Assembly: GCA_013397075.1 (NCBI GenBank)
Contig: VWZS01010096.1
Location: forward strand, 930,001-994,000
Reading direction: 5' to 3'
DNA: 64,000 bases
From: Rhabdornis inornatus
Taxonomy: Eukaryota; Chordata; Aves; Passeriformes; Rhabdornithidae
Each line of letters opens with the position of its first letter. Positions within the stretch are counted from its first letter, which is position 1. This document shows positions 12,898 to 22,339 of the stretch, piece after piece. The translations under genes were made by a program, and so were the position numbers. Below the pieces are notes generated by a model. It had not been told where the DNA came from. It ran no database searches and saw only the letters and a list, made by a program, of their open reading frames with translations.

Positions 12898-13016
12898 GCA
12901 TCTTGGCTTTGAGCAACCTGCTCTAGTGGAACACGTCCCTGCCCATGGCAGAGGATGAGATGATCTTTTAAGATCATCTTTTGAGGTCCCTTCTGACCAA
13001 AACCATTCTGTGATTC
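12898..13016 (+). mobile_element. CR1 LINE 3' end fragment
   Basis: A 5'-truncated CR1 retroposon in the sense direction. Successive landmarks of the avian CR1 3' end are readable: TTTGAGCAACCTGCTCTAGTGG, CCCTGCCCATGGCAGAGG, GATGATCTTTT, GAGGTCCCTTCTGACC and AAACCATTCTGTGATTC. Only the last ~120 bases remain, which is usual because most CR1 copies are heavily 5' truncated. The copy carries a local inverted duplication at 12959-12978 not present in the ordinary CR1 tail. Confidence 0.9.
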
Positions 13017-13465
13017 CTCAGCCCCTGCTCTGTCTTGTCCACAGTGAGTGTCAGTGCTGTTTTAAAAACCAAGTGGCTGTTTCTCAGCTCCTGCTCCACC
13101 TCCTGGGCTGTGCCCTCAAGCTGGGATGAGTTTTGCAAGTGGTTTTAAATGAAAGCTGCCATCCCCTATCTCTGAGAGCTGGTGAATTTGAAGTGAGCTC
13201 CTGTCTGCCTTGAGAGTAGAGGTACTAAAAGCCACACTGGCAGTCTCCCATCAGCTCTGAGGCCATGCTGTGCTGAGCCATGTTTCACTTTTCTTTAGTA
13301 TTACTCATCCCTGGTTTGCCCAGCCCCTGGCACAGGAAGCTTGGGGATTCCCTGCCCTCCCTAACCAGGGAGTTCAGCCCTTTGGAGATGGCTGGACCAT
13401 GGAGGACACCTGGAGTGATGGCAGCCTGTCCCCAGTACCCCCCTGCCCCATCCATCTTGGCTCTC
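13017..13465. other. Gene-free stretch, nothing recognised
   Basis: Non-coding filler between the CR1 tail and the AT-rich island at 13.47 kb. No repeat or exon was seen. Confidence 0.5.
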
Positions 13466-13572
13466 ATTGATCTAAAATAGTTTTGTAATATAATTATCTC
13501 CTCGTGGATGGGCTTTCTCATTATGTCAGCTGCTTCAGCTGTGGGGAGCATATTAATATGGGATTAGTGCCA
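13466..13572. promoter_or_regulatory. Short AT-rich island
   Basis: AT-rich, non-tandem segment (TTTTGTAATATAATTATC, GCATATTAATATGGGATTAG) within G/C-rich flanks. The last part includes a GGATTA core of the type bound by bicoid/OTX/PITX-class homeodomains. Weak, composition-based call. Confidence 0.25.
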
Positions 13573-16500
13573 TGGTGTAGTGTGTGTCAGCAGGGGCAGG
13601 GAGGGACAGCCCTCTCCACTCTGACTGTTCCTGGTATCCCCCTAAACTGGGGTGACCACAGGCAGTACTGAGTCTGGGATCTGCTGGGGACAGAGGAGCA
13701 AAGCAAGATCCAAGGAGGACAGGGCCTTTCTAGGATACTGAGAGACTGGGGCCCTTTTGCAACCCAGGTTTGGCTTCTCAGGGCCACTGGTGGATGCTGC
13801 TAGGATTTGTCTTGGAGAACACCAGCTTGGGTGGCAAAGTGGCCCTGGGCTCTGTCCAGTGACCTCCTGTCCTGGTGCCCTCGCTGGGTGTGAAGCTGTG
13901 ATGCTGTGGCATCTGTTTTTGCTTTGCCTTGTTTGCTGAAAGGGGAGCACATGGTGAGAGGGGACAACAGGTTTGTCCCTCTGCATGGGATGGAGCATTT
14001 CCACTACCTGCCTGGGGAACAGTGGAGGGACCCCAGACCTGCTCCACTGCCTACAGCAGTAAATTTTGGGTGAAAGGAATGAAAGGAAGAGAGCTCAGAA
14101 AAAACTGACGCAGGACTGTTTGAACTGAACTTGCTGGACACGGGACTTCTTGAACTGCCAGGCTGAGGACCCACAGCCTGGAGCTGTGGCTTGTGGCCAT
14201 GGCTTTGAACCCTTTGCTGGTGTCCAGGGTGCAGCTGGGTGTGCTGGGAGGTGAGGAGCAATTTCACGTGCAATTGGAACTGCAAAGGGAGAGCAGAGGG
14301 AGGCACAGTTTAACCACCTCAGCTGGCCATGGGCCAAGACCACCAAGGGTCAAATACCTCTCCATGCAGGAGATGCTGAGGGAGTATTAATTGGCATAAT
14401 TCATCAACTGTTTGGCACTTCTTGGTGTGCTGTCCTTGCAGTGTCCAGGTGCTCTGGGTTAGGAGGAGCAGTCTGGGGAGCTTCAAGGCTGTTCTGGAAA
14501 GCAGGTGAAAGAAAGCCAGTGGCCTGGGCAGCTCCTGAGGCCACCACGTGGTGCCTGAGGGTCAGTGGGAGGTTCTCCAAAGCTGCCTGTGTTCTGGGAT
14601 GGATTGGTCTGTGGCTCCTGGTACACTGGGCACTTCTTCAGCAGGCTGGTGCAGGAGCTGAATGGATCTTTCAAGCCCAGCTCAGACTCTCCACATGCCT
14701 ACTTCTTGAGAAGGGTTTGGACCAAAGATGCTGTGGAGGCTGGACAAGCCCCTCTGGCAGCACCTGGCTTGCCAGCTGCCATCTTTAGTTAGCATGGGCC
14801 TTGGCAAGCTCCCTGGACTGGTGTGGCACTGAAGAGCTGAAGTGATGCGAGAACTTGCAGAAGGGGCAGTCTGAGATAAAGCAGAAACGTTTTCTCTGCA
14901 CTATCCTAAGAAAATGCAAGAGAAAATAAAAGCAAGCATTCTGTCTGATACACCTCTCTGGTTAAAGCCTCAGCCATGGATAGTATGAACATACCCTTTT
15001 TACTGTGCAGCCAGAAGGGATAAGTGTGGCCTAAACTGGACTCAGCATGAGTATCAGCCTGCTCCCTGGAGTTACTGCTGCTTTTCCTGGCCACAGGAAG
15101 CATTGAAATGTAGCCAGGTCATCTTGATTAGAGTAGTTCACGTGGTGTCCTCTCGGCTGGCTGGTAATGGTGCAACTGTCTCCTCTCCTCTGAAGACCTG
15201 GGACAGTAAGGTCTGCACAGCATCTTTTTCTCGGAAAGCCTGAAGGTGTTGCCTGGCGAGTACCTATGTGGTGTGGGGATCTCAGGGTGGCTGTGCCAGG
15301 CCAGGCTGAAGGTGGACCCAGCTGTGCCAAAGCCTGGTGGCAGCTGCCAAGGGAAGCACCAAAGAAGGACAGAGCCAGAGTGATCCCTTTGGGTCCCCCA
15401 GAGTGACCCCAGAGGGACCCCTTTGGGTGTCCCTCCCAAATCCCAGCAGCAAGCAGCAATGTGTTCAGCGATGTTCAGCACAAATTCCCTCACCCAGCTT
15501 GGGCAGCTTTTGTTTTGCTCTGTGTGTAAACCTGCTTGTGTGGCTGGGGACAAGTCCCCGTGCACCATGCCTCAGTTTCCCCATCTGGGCAGACGGTTTG
15601 GTATGGGTTTGCTTTTGTGCTGGAGTGCAGTGGAGACGACTTCAGTCAAGCACTTTGAAGTCCTCTGATGAAAAGCACTGGAGAAGGACAGAGGATTATT
15701 AATTGTTGTTGAGAATTATCTGTCAGTCCCACGTGAGGAGCTGCTGGCTGAATTTCTGCTGTCTGCTCTTCCTAGCAGAAGGTAGTGACAGTAGTGAGAC
15801 GATGAGAGTGGGGCTGTCATTCTCACAGAAATCAATCCTGAAGGCTGAAAGCCTCCAAGTTTCTGGGAGCAGTATGTCCAGGTTGTGAAGGCAGACGTGG
15901 CTCTGTCCTGGCACACCAGTGTGAAGGCTTGGCCAGCATTTCCTTTCAGGTACCACTGGAACCATGAAGACACAGGCACTGTTTGGCTGCTGGTGGCCTT
16001 CCTCTTCTGGGATGGAGCTGCTGCCAAGGTTTTGGGTGCTTGACATTTGTGTTGACACCAGCTTACAGGAGACTTAGACATAGGTCTCTTGGCAAAAACA
16101 GGGAGTTGACATTGTGCGTGAAAAACTGATGGCTCTGTGAAAGGCTGGATTTGTGCCTGCCTCAGTGACCTGATAAGCCTCTCCAGAGTATGAAAACACA
16201 GCATTCTCTGCAGCTGTGAGACCCGTGCTGGAGCAGCGATGAACCTCTTGGCTGTCCCACACTCTGGTTGGATTCATGTGCGTTTCGGAGTCCGCAGCGC
16301 TGCTGGATGGGCAGTTGGGGTGGGGGCTGCAGGTGCTGTGTCCACATTGATGATGCTGCCCAAAGAGCCTGTCCCTTACACCTCGGGGAAGGAGGCACAG
16401 ACTCCTCTTGGAGAGCCATGGAGGAGGTTTCTGGGAGACAGAAGGCCCTTCTTCCCTCCAGCCAGCTCATCATCACCTCTGTGCCTTCACCCTGGTGAAA

Positions 16501-17055
16501 GGCTGGAGCATTGGCTTGGCTTGCAGGGTCTGACCTTTCTGATGGGGTGAGTTGTCTTCCTCAGACCACAGGGAATTTGGAGCTAGGAACTTGACTGTTG
16601 CAGGTGATGTATGCCATAGTTTGGGAGCAGGGATATCCCCATGCTCAGAAGCTGAGGCAGACAGGAAAGAGCAGAAGTATGCCCTTGCTGACAAATCTTG
16701 GTAGCCCAGCCCCTGGCAGCGAAGGCCATGGAGAACTGGCTGACCTCAGACATGGTGTCTGGGTGAGGACTGATGCTGTGATCAGAGCCTGGACCCAGCT
16801 CTGCTGAAGCACCAGCTTCTTCCCTGGTTGTGGAGGTACCAATGTGCATTCCCATCCACCCACTCCAGCCAGGCTCAGGGGTGCTCTTCTGCTGCAGACT
16901 GGGATCTCCCAAACCTGTCTCCCCTTTGGGATTTGTCTCCTTTCCCCCTCTCTGCCCCGTGCTTTCACACCCCTGCCGTGACACTGAACATCTTTCTCAT
17001 GGATGAATTTGGCAGTGCCAGGCCCAGCTTTCTTGCCAGTGTGGCAACAGACACG
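13573..17055. other. Gene-free stretch, G/C-rich filler
   Basis: No exon, RNA gene or transposon tail recognised. A small AT-rich spot near 14383-14410 (GTATTAATTGGCATAATTC) and a TAATTG run near 15697 are too short to call. Frames on both strands overlap and have no recognisable domain. Confidence 0.55.
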
Positions 17056-17059
17056 GCTC

Positions 17060-17245
17060 TCAGCTTGTTAGACTGAAAGAATGTGCCGTTTTAATTAATG
17101 ATATGTAAATATCCTTGAATGGGCCGCATTTGCATATTAAGAGAGATTTGCGGAATCTGCGGAGTAATATATTTTAATTAAGGATTAATTAAAAATAATG
17201 GGAATTTCATTTCGCCTGGCAGAATCCGTTTAGATCTTCGCACAC
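17060..17245. promoter_or_regulatory. Homeodomain/POU-motif-rich block, left arm
   Basis: Strongly AT-rich block with TTAATTAATGATATG (17091), a perfect POU octamer ATTTGCAT (17128-17135), and the composite TAATTAAGGATTAATTA (17175-17191), which holds two TAATTA cores flanking GGATTA. TAATTA is the core of many homeodomain sites, GGATTA is the K50 (OTX/PITX/bicoid) core, and the octamer is the POU site. The same 17-mer recurs at 44391. This is one of the best candidates for a developmental enhancer in the window, but occupancy and conservation are untested. Confidence 0.5.
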
Positions 17246-17395
17246 GTCTGCTCGGGAGCCCGGCCGGCGCGCGCCGCCGGTGCCGCGGTCCAGAGCCGGG
17301 GATGGCCACGGGTGCCACGCCGCTCCTCGCCGGGCCCCGGCACCGCCGGCACGGCCCGTGGCCGGTCCCCTCGGCCGGGCTGCGGGGCTGTGGCT
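17246..17395. promoter_or_regulatory. CpG-dense core inside the AT-rich block
   Basis: About 150 bases hold roughly 25 CpG dinucleotides (for example CCGGCGCGCGCCGCCGG at 17260-17280), which is extreme against the surrounding kilobases. AT-rich enhancer-like sequence lies on both sides (17060-17245 and 17400-17600). CpG-dense, unmethylated cores in vertebrates usually mark promoters or poised enhancers. No transcript start motif or downstream exon is visible, so an orphan CpG island is the likeliest reading. Confidence 0.5.
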
Positions 17396-17399
17396 TTCC

Positions 17400-17610
17400 G
17401 GGCTGCTTTTTGATACTCTTTATGGCAAAATAAGCAAATGGCTGTGAGACACGGAACACTAGTTGTGTTGGCAATTATGTTAATAGCATGCTATTAGGCT
17501 ATGATTCTATATGAGCAATTGGGGAGAAGAAATGCCTTACTGAGAGAGAATGATACAACAGACGTCTGTCTTATTGATATAGCTCCAGAGGAGCTTTCTG
17601 CGTAATTACA
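17400..17610. promoter_or_regulatory. AT-rich block, right arm
   Basis: AT-rich, unique sequence (GGCAAAATAAGCAAATGG, GGCAATTATGTTAATAGC, TTATTGATATAGCTCC) resumes immediately after the CpG-dense core. Together with the left arm it suggests one element of about 550 bases with a CpG-rich middle. Inference from composition. Confidence 0.38.
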
Positions 17611-17680
17611 CTCGGCCACTTTTCGGAGGTGGGAGAGAGGCTGTGGCCACAGGGTGGAGGGGAGAGTGGCCCCCTGCATG

Positions 17681-17806
17681 TGAGGCAGAGATGTGTTGGG
17701 ATGCCCTCATGATGCTTCCAGGAGGGATTTGTTACCCTGTGCCCGCGTCTGAGGCAGAGATGCGTTGGGATGCCCTCATGATGCTTCCAGGAGGGATTTG
17801 TTACCC
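17681..17806. repeat. 69-bp period tandem duplication
   Basis: A segment starting TGAGGCAGAGATG and ending GATTTGTTACCC occurs at 17681-17737 and again at 17750-17806 with one substitution, so the repeat period is 69 bases with the rest of the unit only weakly alike. The near identity points to a recent duplication. Confidence 0.93.
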
Positions 17807-17945
17807 AGCTGCAGCAGGCTGGGTGTCCAAGTGTCCAGTGGGGCTGCTTGACATTTTGCTCTGGATGGTCTTGCAGAAAGGATTTGTCCTGCATCTGTGG
17901 CCGAAGTGTCACTTGGGAGCTCTGGGGACCTTGGCTGGACCCTGT

Positions 17946-17990
17946 ATGGTGATGGAACCATGGTGATGGAGAACCATGGTGGTGGAGACC
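17946..17990. repeat. Three degenerate 14-16 bp units
   Basis: Units ATGGTGATGGAACC, ATGGTGATGGAGAACC and ATGGTGGTGGAGACC follow head to tail. A short slippage-type array 140 bases after the 69-bp duplication. Confidence 0.85.
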
Positions 17991-18174
17991 ATCAGTGGGG
18001 AACCTCGTGGCTTCTTTGGGAAAGTTGACTGCCAAGCCAGGCAGATAGGCAGGTGGCTCTGGTAGGACTGGTGAGGAGCAGGGTGCCTCTTGAGGGCTTG
18101 AGGTGGGTGGGGAGCAGCAGGGAATGGCAGGGGTGCTGCTCCCTCCATCCCTCCTGCCTTTTCCCAGCGCTAAG

Positions 18175-18365
18175 CCAGCTGCAGCATATCGAATGCAAAT
18201 GGAGAAAATGCAGTTTGTGGTAAGTGTCCGCTAATAAATAACCTCCGAGTCTTCTCCCTATCAGGCAGTGACATCCTGCATTTCTCTTCCCCGCCGCACC
18301 AGCCCAAGACATTTAATGATGTGGTGCTCCTTACGGGATGTGCCGCCCATGCTAAATATCTCCAG
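18175..18365. promoter_or_regulatory. Enhancer-like block with perfect octamer
   Basis: Contains ATGCAAAT (18193-18200), GCTAATAAATAACC, and further unique sequence (CATTTAATGATGTGG, GCTAAATATCTCC). Non-repetitive and unlike the filler. Candidate regulatory element by motif content. Confidence 0.33.
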
Positions 18366-18499
18366 CCTTCACAAAATGGTGGGCAGGGAGCCCAGCCCAG
18401 CCCCGCTCCCCCACCGGCTGCCCCGGGCACAAAGGTCAGTGGTGGTGGCCCCGCAGCCCCTCCTGTCCCCGGCACCGCTGCAGACTCCTCCGCCGCGCT

Positions 18500-18670
18500 C
18501 GCCCGCGGTCGCTGGAGGATTTCATTAACTGCACCAAGTAAAAAATAATCAATTTCAGATGTTCCCAGTGTTTGTGGTAATGGTCTCTCTAACCATTCTG
18601 ATTAGCCGAGTGAAATGGAATTTTTCTTTTAAATTACAGCGCGTTGACATTAAATATAGGGAAACTTTGT
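18500..18670. promoter_or_regulatory. Enhancer-like AT-rich block
   Basis: Unique sequence with GATTTCATTAACTGC, AAATAATCAATTTCAG, CTGATTAGCCGAG and TTTTAAATTACAGCGCG. It follows a CpG-containing stretch at 18410-18510. The closeness to the 17.1-17.6 and 18.2 kb blocks suggests a cluster of elements. Compositional inference only. Confidence 0.35.
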
Positions 18671-18963
18671 GTGTGCAGGGGGAGGGGACAGGCTTTCTAC
18701 ATTTATCCCTGTCCTTCTCCCTCCCTCTTCCATCACTGCCCTTGTCTTTCCATCACCCCCTCCCCAATCACGCTGAAATCTCCAGTGACTTCTCTCTGCT
18801 GCCCACCAGACTGGATTGTTTTTCTACACTGGGCTTTGTGAAATGTTTCCTGGCATTTCAAACTGGTGGGCGTGCATTTCCCCCTTTTTGTTAGAAAAAA
18901 AATTTAATTTTTTAGTATTTTCCACGATGCTTTTGGGCTGGGGCGAGTGCTACCAGCAGGCTG

Positions 18964-19007
18964 GGCTTCCTCGCTCCATCCTCCTGGCTTCCTCCCTCCA
19001 TCCTCCG
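18964..19007. repeat. 22-bp tandem duplication
   Basis: GGCTTCCTCGCTCCATCCTCCT is followed directly by a copy with two changes. Pyrimidine-rich slippage product. Confidence 0.85.
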
Positions 19008-19469
19008 GGCTGCACACGCGATGTTGCTTTGGTGTTGCTGCTCTCCCTTTTTGCTTTCCAGTTTCCTTTTGGATCCTGAGCAGTGCAGTCCAGAGTGGAA
19101 CAGGGAGAGCCCTGGCCCTGTGCCTTGGGGATGATGCTGGGCTCCTTCCTCCTCACCTCCCCTCCCTGCGCCTCTTCTCTTCACCCCAGGCTGCATTTTT
19201 CAGACTCCAAGCCTGCAGCAGCCCTTCCATTATTAATTCCATTTTTTAAATTTATTTTTCATGCCTTTTGCCCCCACCTCCCTCCACTGGCCCTGTGGCC
19301 AGCACGTGGTGGCCGCCGGTGTGGCGGGGCTTTGGACTTCTCCGTTTGATAAGCTGTCATCCCCTGGCCTCGTGCAGGGATTTGATCAGAGCGCTCTCTC
19401 GACCCCGTGGAAGACATTAAAGACCCTCCCAGACCCTTTTCTCTGTCTCCATCTCTGAACCTTTCACTC

Positions 19470-19645
19470 TCCTTTAATGAGAATTTCTCCTAATTATTTC
19501 AGTGGCTGCAGCACAGGGACTGCAGTGTAGTTAGATCTTGATACCGGGACGTGACTGTTATGCTGATAAAGGCAAAAGATCAATAATTTAGGCCCTAGCG
19601 TTAATGGCAGAGCTGAGAGCTTAAGTGTCTGTATTCAGGTTTAGT
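19470..19645. promoter_or_regulatory. Enhancer-like AT-rich block
   Basis: Unique sequence with CTTTAATGAGAATTTCTCC, CTAATTATTTCAG, GATAAAGGCAAAAGATC and GCGTTAATGGC. Texture resembles conserved non-coding DNA; no coding or repeat explanation was found. Confidence 0.35.
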
Positions 19646-19649
19646 CCTG

Positions 19650-22170
19650 AAGGTTCCTGGAGTATTAATGATTTCCAGAGGAATTCCCCCCCCTTCCCCT
19701 TTCCCTGTGTTGCCATTGCTTTTTCCTTAGTCTTGTCTTTAAACCCCCTTTCTCCTCATGTTTTGATTTAATTTTGTTTTGTTTTTTCGCATTGTTTCCC
19801 TGCTCTGCAGCCATTCTGCTTTACTTTGGGATCGCCCCTTTCACAGTTTATCTGGGGATGTGGCGGTGTGTTAGGGAACCAAGGGAGAGGGGGAACCTGG
19901 GTCAGGAGGAAGCATTGGAGGGGGTTAAAAAAATTGTCCACTCCTTTCTGTTTTGCTTTGGAGACTGCATGATTGCCTTCTGGATGTCTCTGTGATGGAG
20001 GTGGTGGTGCAGGTGGGGTTCTGCCTTCTTCCTTGCTGAATTTTCTCCCCCAGGCCAGCATGTCTGAGCAGATCCAGAGCTGACTGGAAGTGTTTGGAGG
20101 CCCAGGGTGGAAAGGGGGAAGTCTGAGAGAAGAGAGAAACATTAGGAAACATTAAACAGTTTTCTAGTGGTTCATAAGCACTTTCCTCATAGTTTCTTTT
20201 TTTTTTTTTTCCTCCCAGCCTGTTAGTACTTGAGAATTCAGGAAATACTGAGTTGATTTTGAAGAAAGATGACAAATGATGAAGGGAAATTGGGGGATAA
20301 AGACTGTAACTTAACCATGAGGAGCCCTGGCTGGGAAACAATGCTACATGCATTAGCTGGTTAATAGGAATTTTGCCTGGGTTATCTCCATCCTGATTAG
20401 GGAAGTAAGGCTTAGGAGTGTGTGGATGTTACGGCTTTTTGGTCTGTTTGGCACCCTGGGGTGTCCTTTGCTGCAAAAGGAATGAGAAGGATTTCTTGAG
20501 AGCTGCAGAGCATCCCTCTCCTGCAGTTCTCCAGTCTCTCCTGAGGACCTCTGCTCCTTGCCGGGCCTCCAGTGCCAACCCCAGCCCAAGATCTGGGCAG
20601 GAAGTGGCAGAGCTTCCTCTGTCATAGCAGTGTCATGAAGCATCTCATGTGTCCTGAGTGCCACAAACCAGACTCCCCAGAGGAGCTGGAAATACTAGTT
20701 TGTGTTTTCTAAGGATATCTTAAGCCATGGGAGAAACCTCAGTGAGAAATCTCACTGCTAAGGCTTGCTCTTTGCTGAGGATCAGCACTGCTCTGTGTTG
20801 TGCTCTCTTTTCTGATACCGTGTGTTGTGATTCTCATAGAGCTTTGAGGGGGGAAAAAATCCAGAAGTGCAAGTACTGCACTGAAGCTGGCCATGCTGCC
20901 AATACCACTGAGCTCATCCTTCCAGCTGCAGAGCTGATGTCTGCTCTGGTTCATTCTGTCTGTCTTTGCTGGCAGCTGGAGGGTCATGCTGCCATCCTGG
21001 GCACACAGTGCTCCTTTGCATACCCACAGACAGGCAGAGCAGGCTGGGCCTTGCTAAACATTCCTGGAGCTCCATGGTCCAGCTGGCTCCTGCTCACTAG
21101 CTCGCCTTGGCAGGGCAAGCCAGAGTATAAATTAGTTTCAACTTATTGTAGTCACTGAAGTATAGAAATATAGCTGGGGACATGTGGGGAAAACATCTGG
21201 GCGGTGCAGAAGTGCTTGTTGGCTTTTATGGGATGGCATTAGGTGGGGCTGGGAGTGAGCAACCTCAACAGCAGATTTTTTTCAAAGAACAAAAAAAGTG
21301 TTTGAGTGCTGCCTGGTTCTGTGCTGTTTACAAAAACACCTTTATGTGTGCATGTATCTGTGCGCACTCGTAATTGCATGTGTAGGAATGCAAATGTGGA
21401 GTGATGGGAATATGAGCTGTTGGCCTGGTGTAGAAGAAGCTGTGTTGTAGGGGTGTTCCAGGGAATAAAGGAACCTCATCTCATGCAGGGTAGGGGGCAA
21501 TATGTTACTTTTCCTCATGGAGGGTAAGGGATGATGTGTCCTCATCCCCAGTACTTCCTTTGATTACTGATTAAAGCGAGACTGACCTCGTTGGGAATGT
21601 GGCCACCAGGGCCAGTTCCCTGGTGTCACAGGAGGTCATCTCCTTATTGATGCTGACCTGTTATCTGGGCAAGAAACTTGAGCACCATCTTCAGTGTCAC
21701 CTTGTAGTTCCTCCTTACTTCTCCTGGGCAGGAGGTTCAGCAGCCACCTGATGTTCCTGCTTGAGTGTTTCCTGGTTGAGTTTGCACCTGGATGTTCAGT
21801 AGCCAAATTCAGTTGACTTCAGTAGGACCTTCCTTGTCTCAGGCTTCCTTATCCCGAGGTGTATGTTGGATTTGCCAGGCTCATTTAGGAGGTTGATTTC
21901 TGGATGCTCTGGCCACAGGCTGAGTACTTGCAGAGCTTGTCTCTTTGGCAAGCTTTGGAGAGGAGAGTACTTTTAGGGACAAATATGAGTAGCTGTAGGT
22001 TTTTTGAGCCACCAAACTGGTGGTGAAGTAGGGGAGGATTGCCCAAAGCTCTGCTGATATTTGTGGTGTGTAGCCCTGGGGAGCAGGTATTTGTATCAGA
22101 AATGTTAATAGAGAGGCTGAATTGAATTGTGCGTGCTGTCGGGGGAGCAGTAAAAGCCATTTACAAAAGA
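19650..22170. other. Gene-free stretch with poly-T tract
   Basis: Non-coding. A 14-base T run at 20197-20210 followed by CCTCCCAG resembles a splice-acceptor tract, but no open coding segment with a donor follows, so I do not call an exon. A perfect octamer ATGCAAAT sits at 21388-21395, and an 8-bp inverted repeat around a 6-base loop at 21604-21625. Confidence 0.5.
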
Positions 22171-22174
22171 AGCC

Positions 22175-22335
22175 AAGAGAAGATCAGTAGAAATGCACAC
22201 AAACCCTAAAAATCCCAATGTGACGCCTGAATAATCGCCCATTTGTCTGGGGAAAGAGATTAATCCAGCCAGGGTTCAGTTTAACAGGATTATTGACTGG
22301 GGTGGGAGGAAAGCAGAGGGAAAAAGGCTCTGGGA
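22175..22335. promoter_or_regulatory. Enhancer-like block with GATTAATCC site
   Basis: Contains CTGAATAATCGCCC, GAGATTAATCCAGCC and CAGGATTATTGACTGG. GATTAATCC combines a TAAT core with a K50-type TAATCC core, and GGATTA recurs 25 bases on. Unique sequence without tandem structure. Candidate regulatory element. Confidence 0.38.
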
Positions 22336-22339
22336 TTTT

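Noticed and set aside
20185..20260. Poly-T tract followed by CCTCCCAG, as in a splice acceptor
   Set aside because: No downstream donor-bounded frame with coding character; likely a chance T run.
21604..21625. 8-bp inverted repeat with 6-base loop considered as a structured RNA or terminator
   Set aside because: Too short and isolated in a vertebrate non-coding setting; such hairpins are common by chance.
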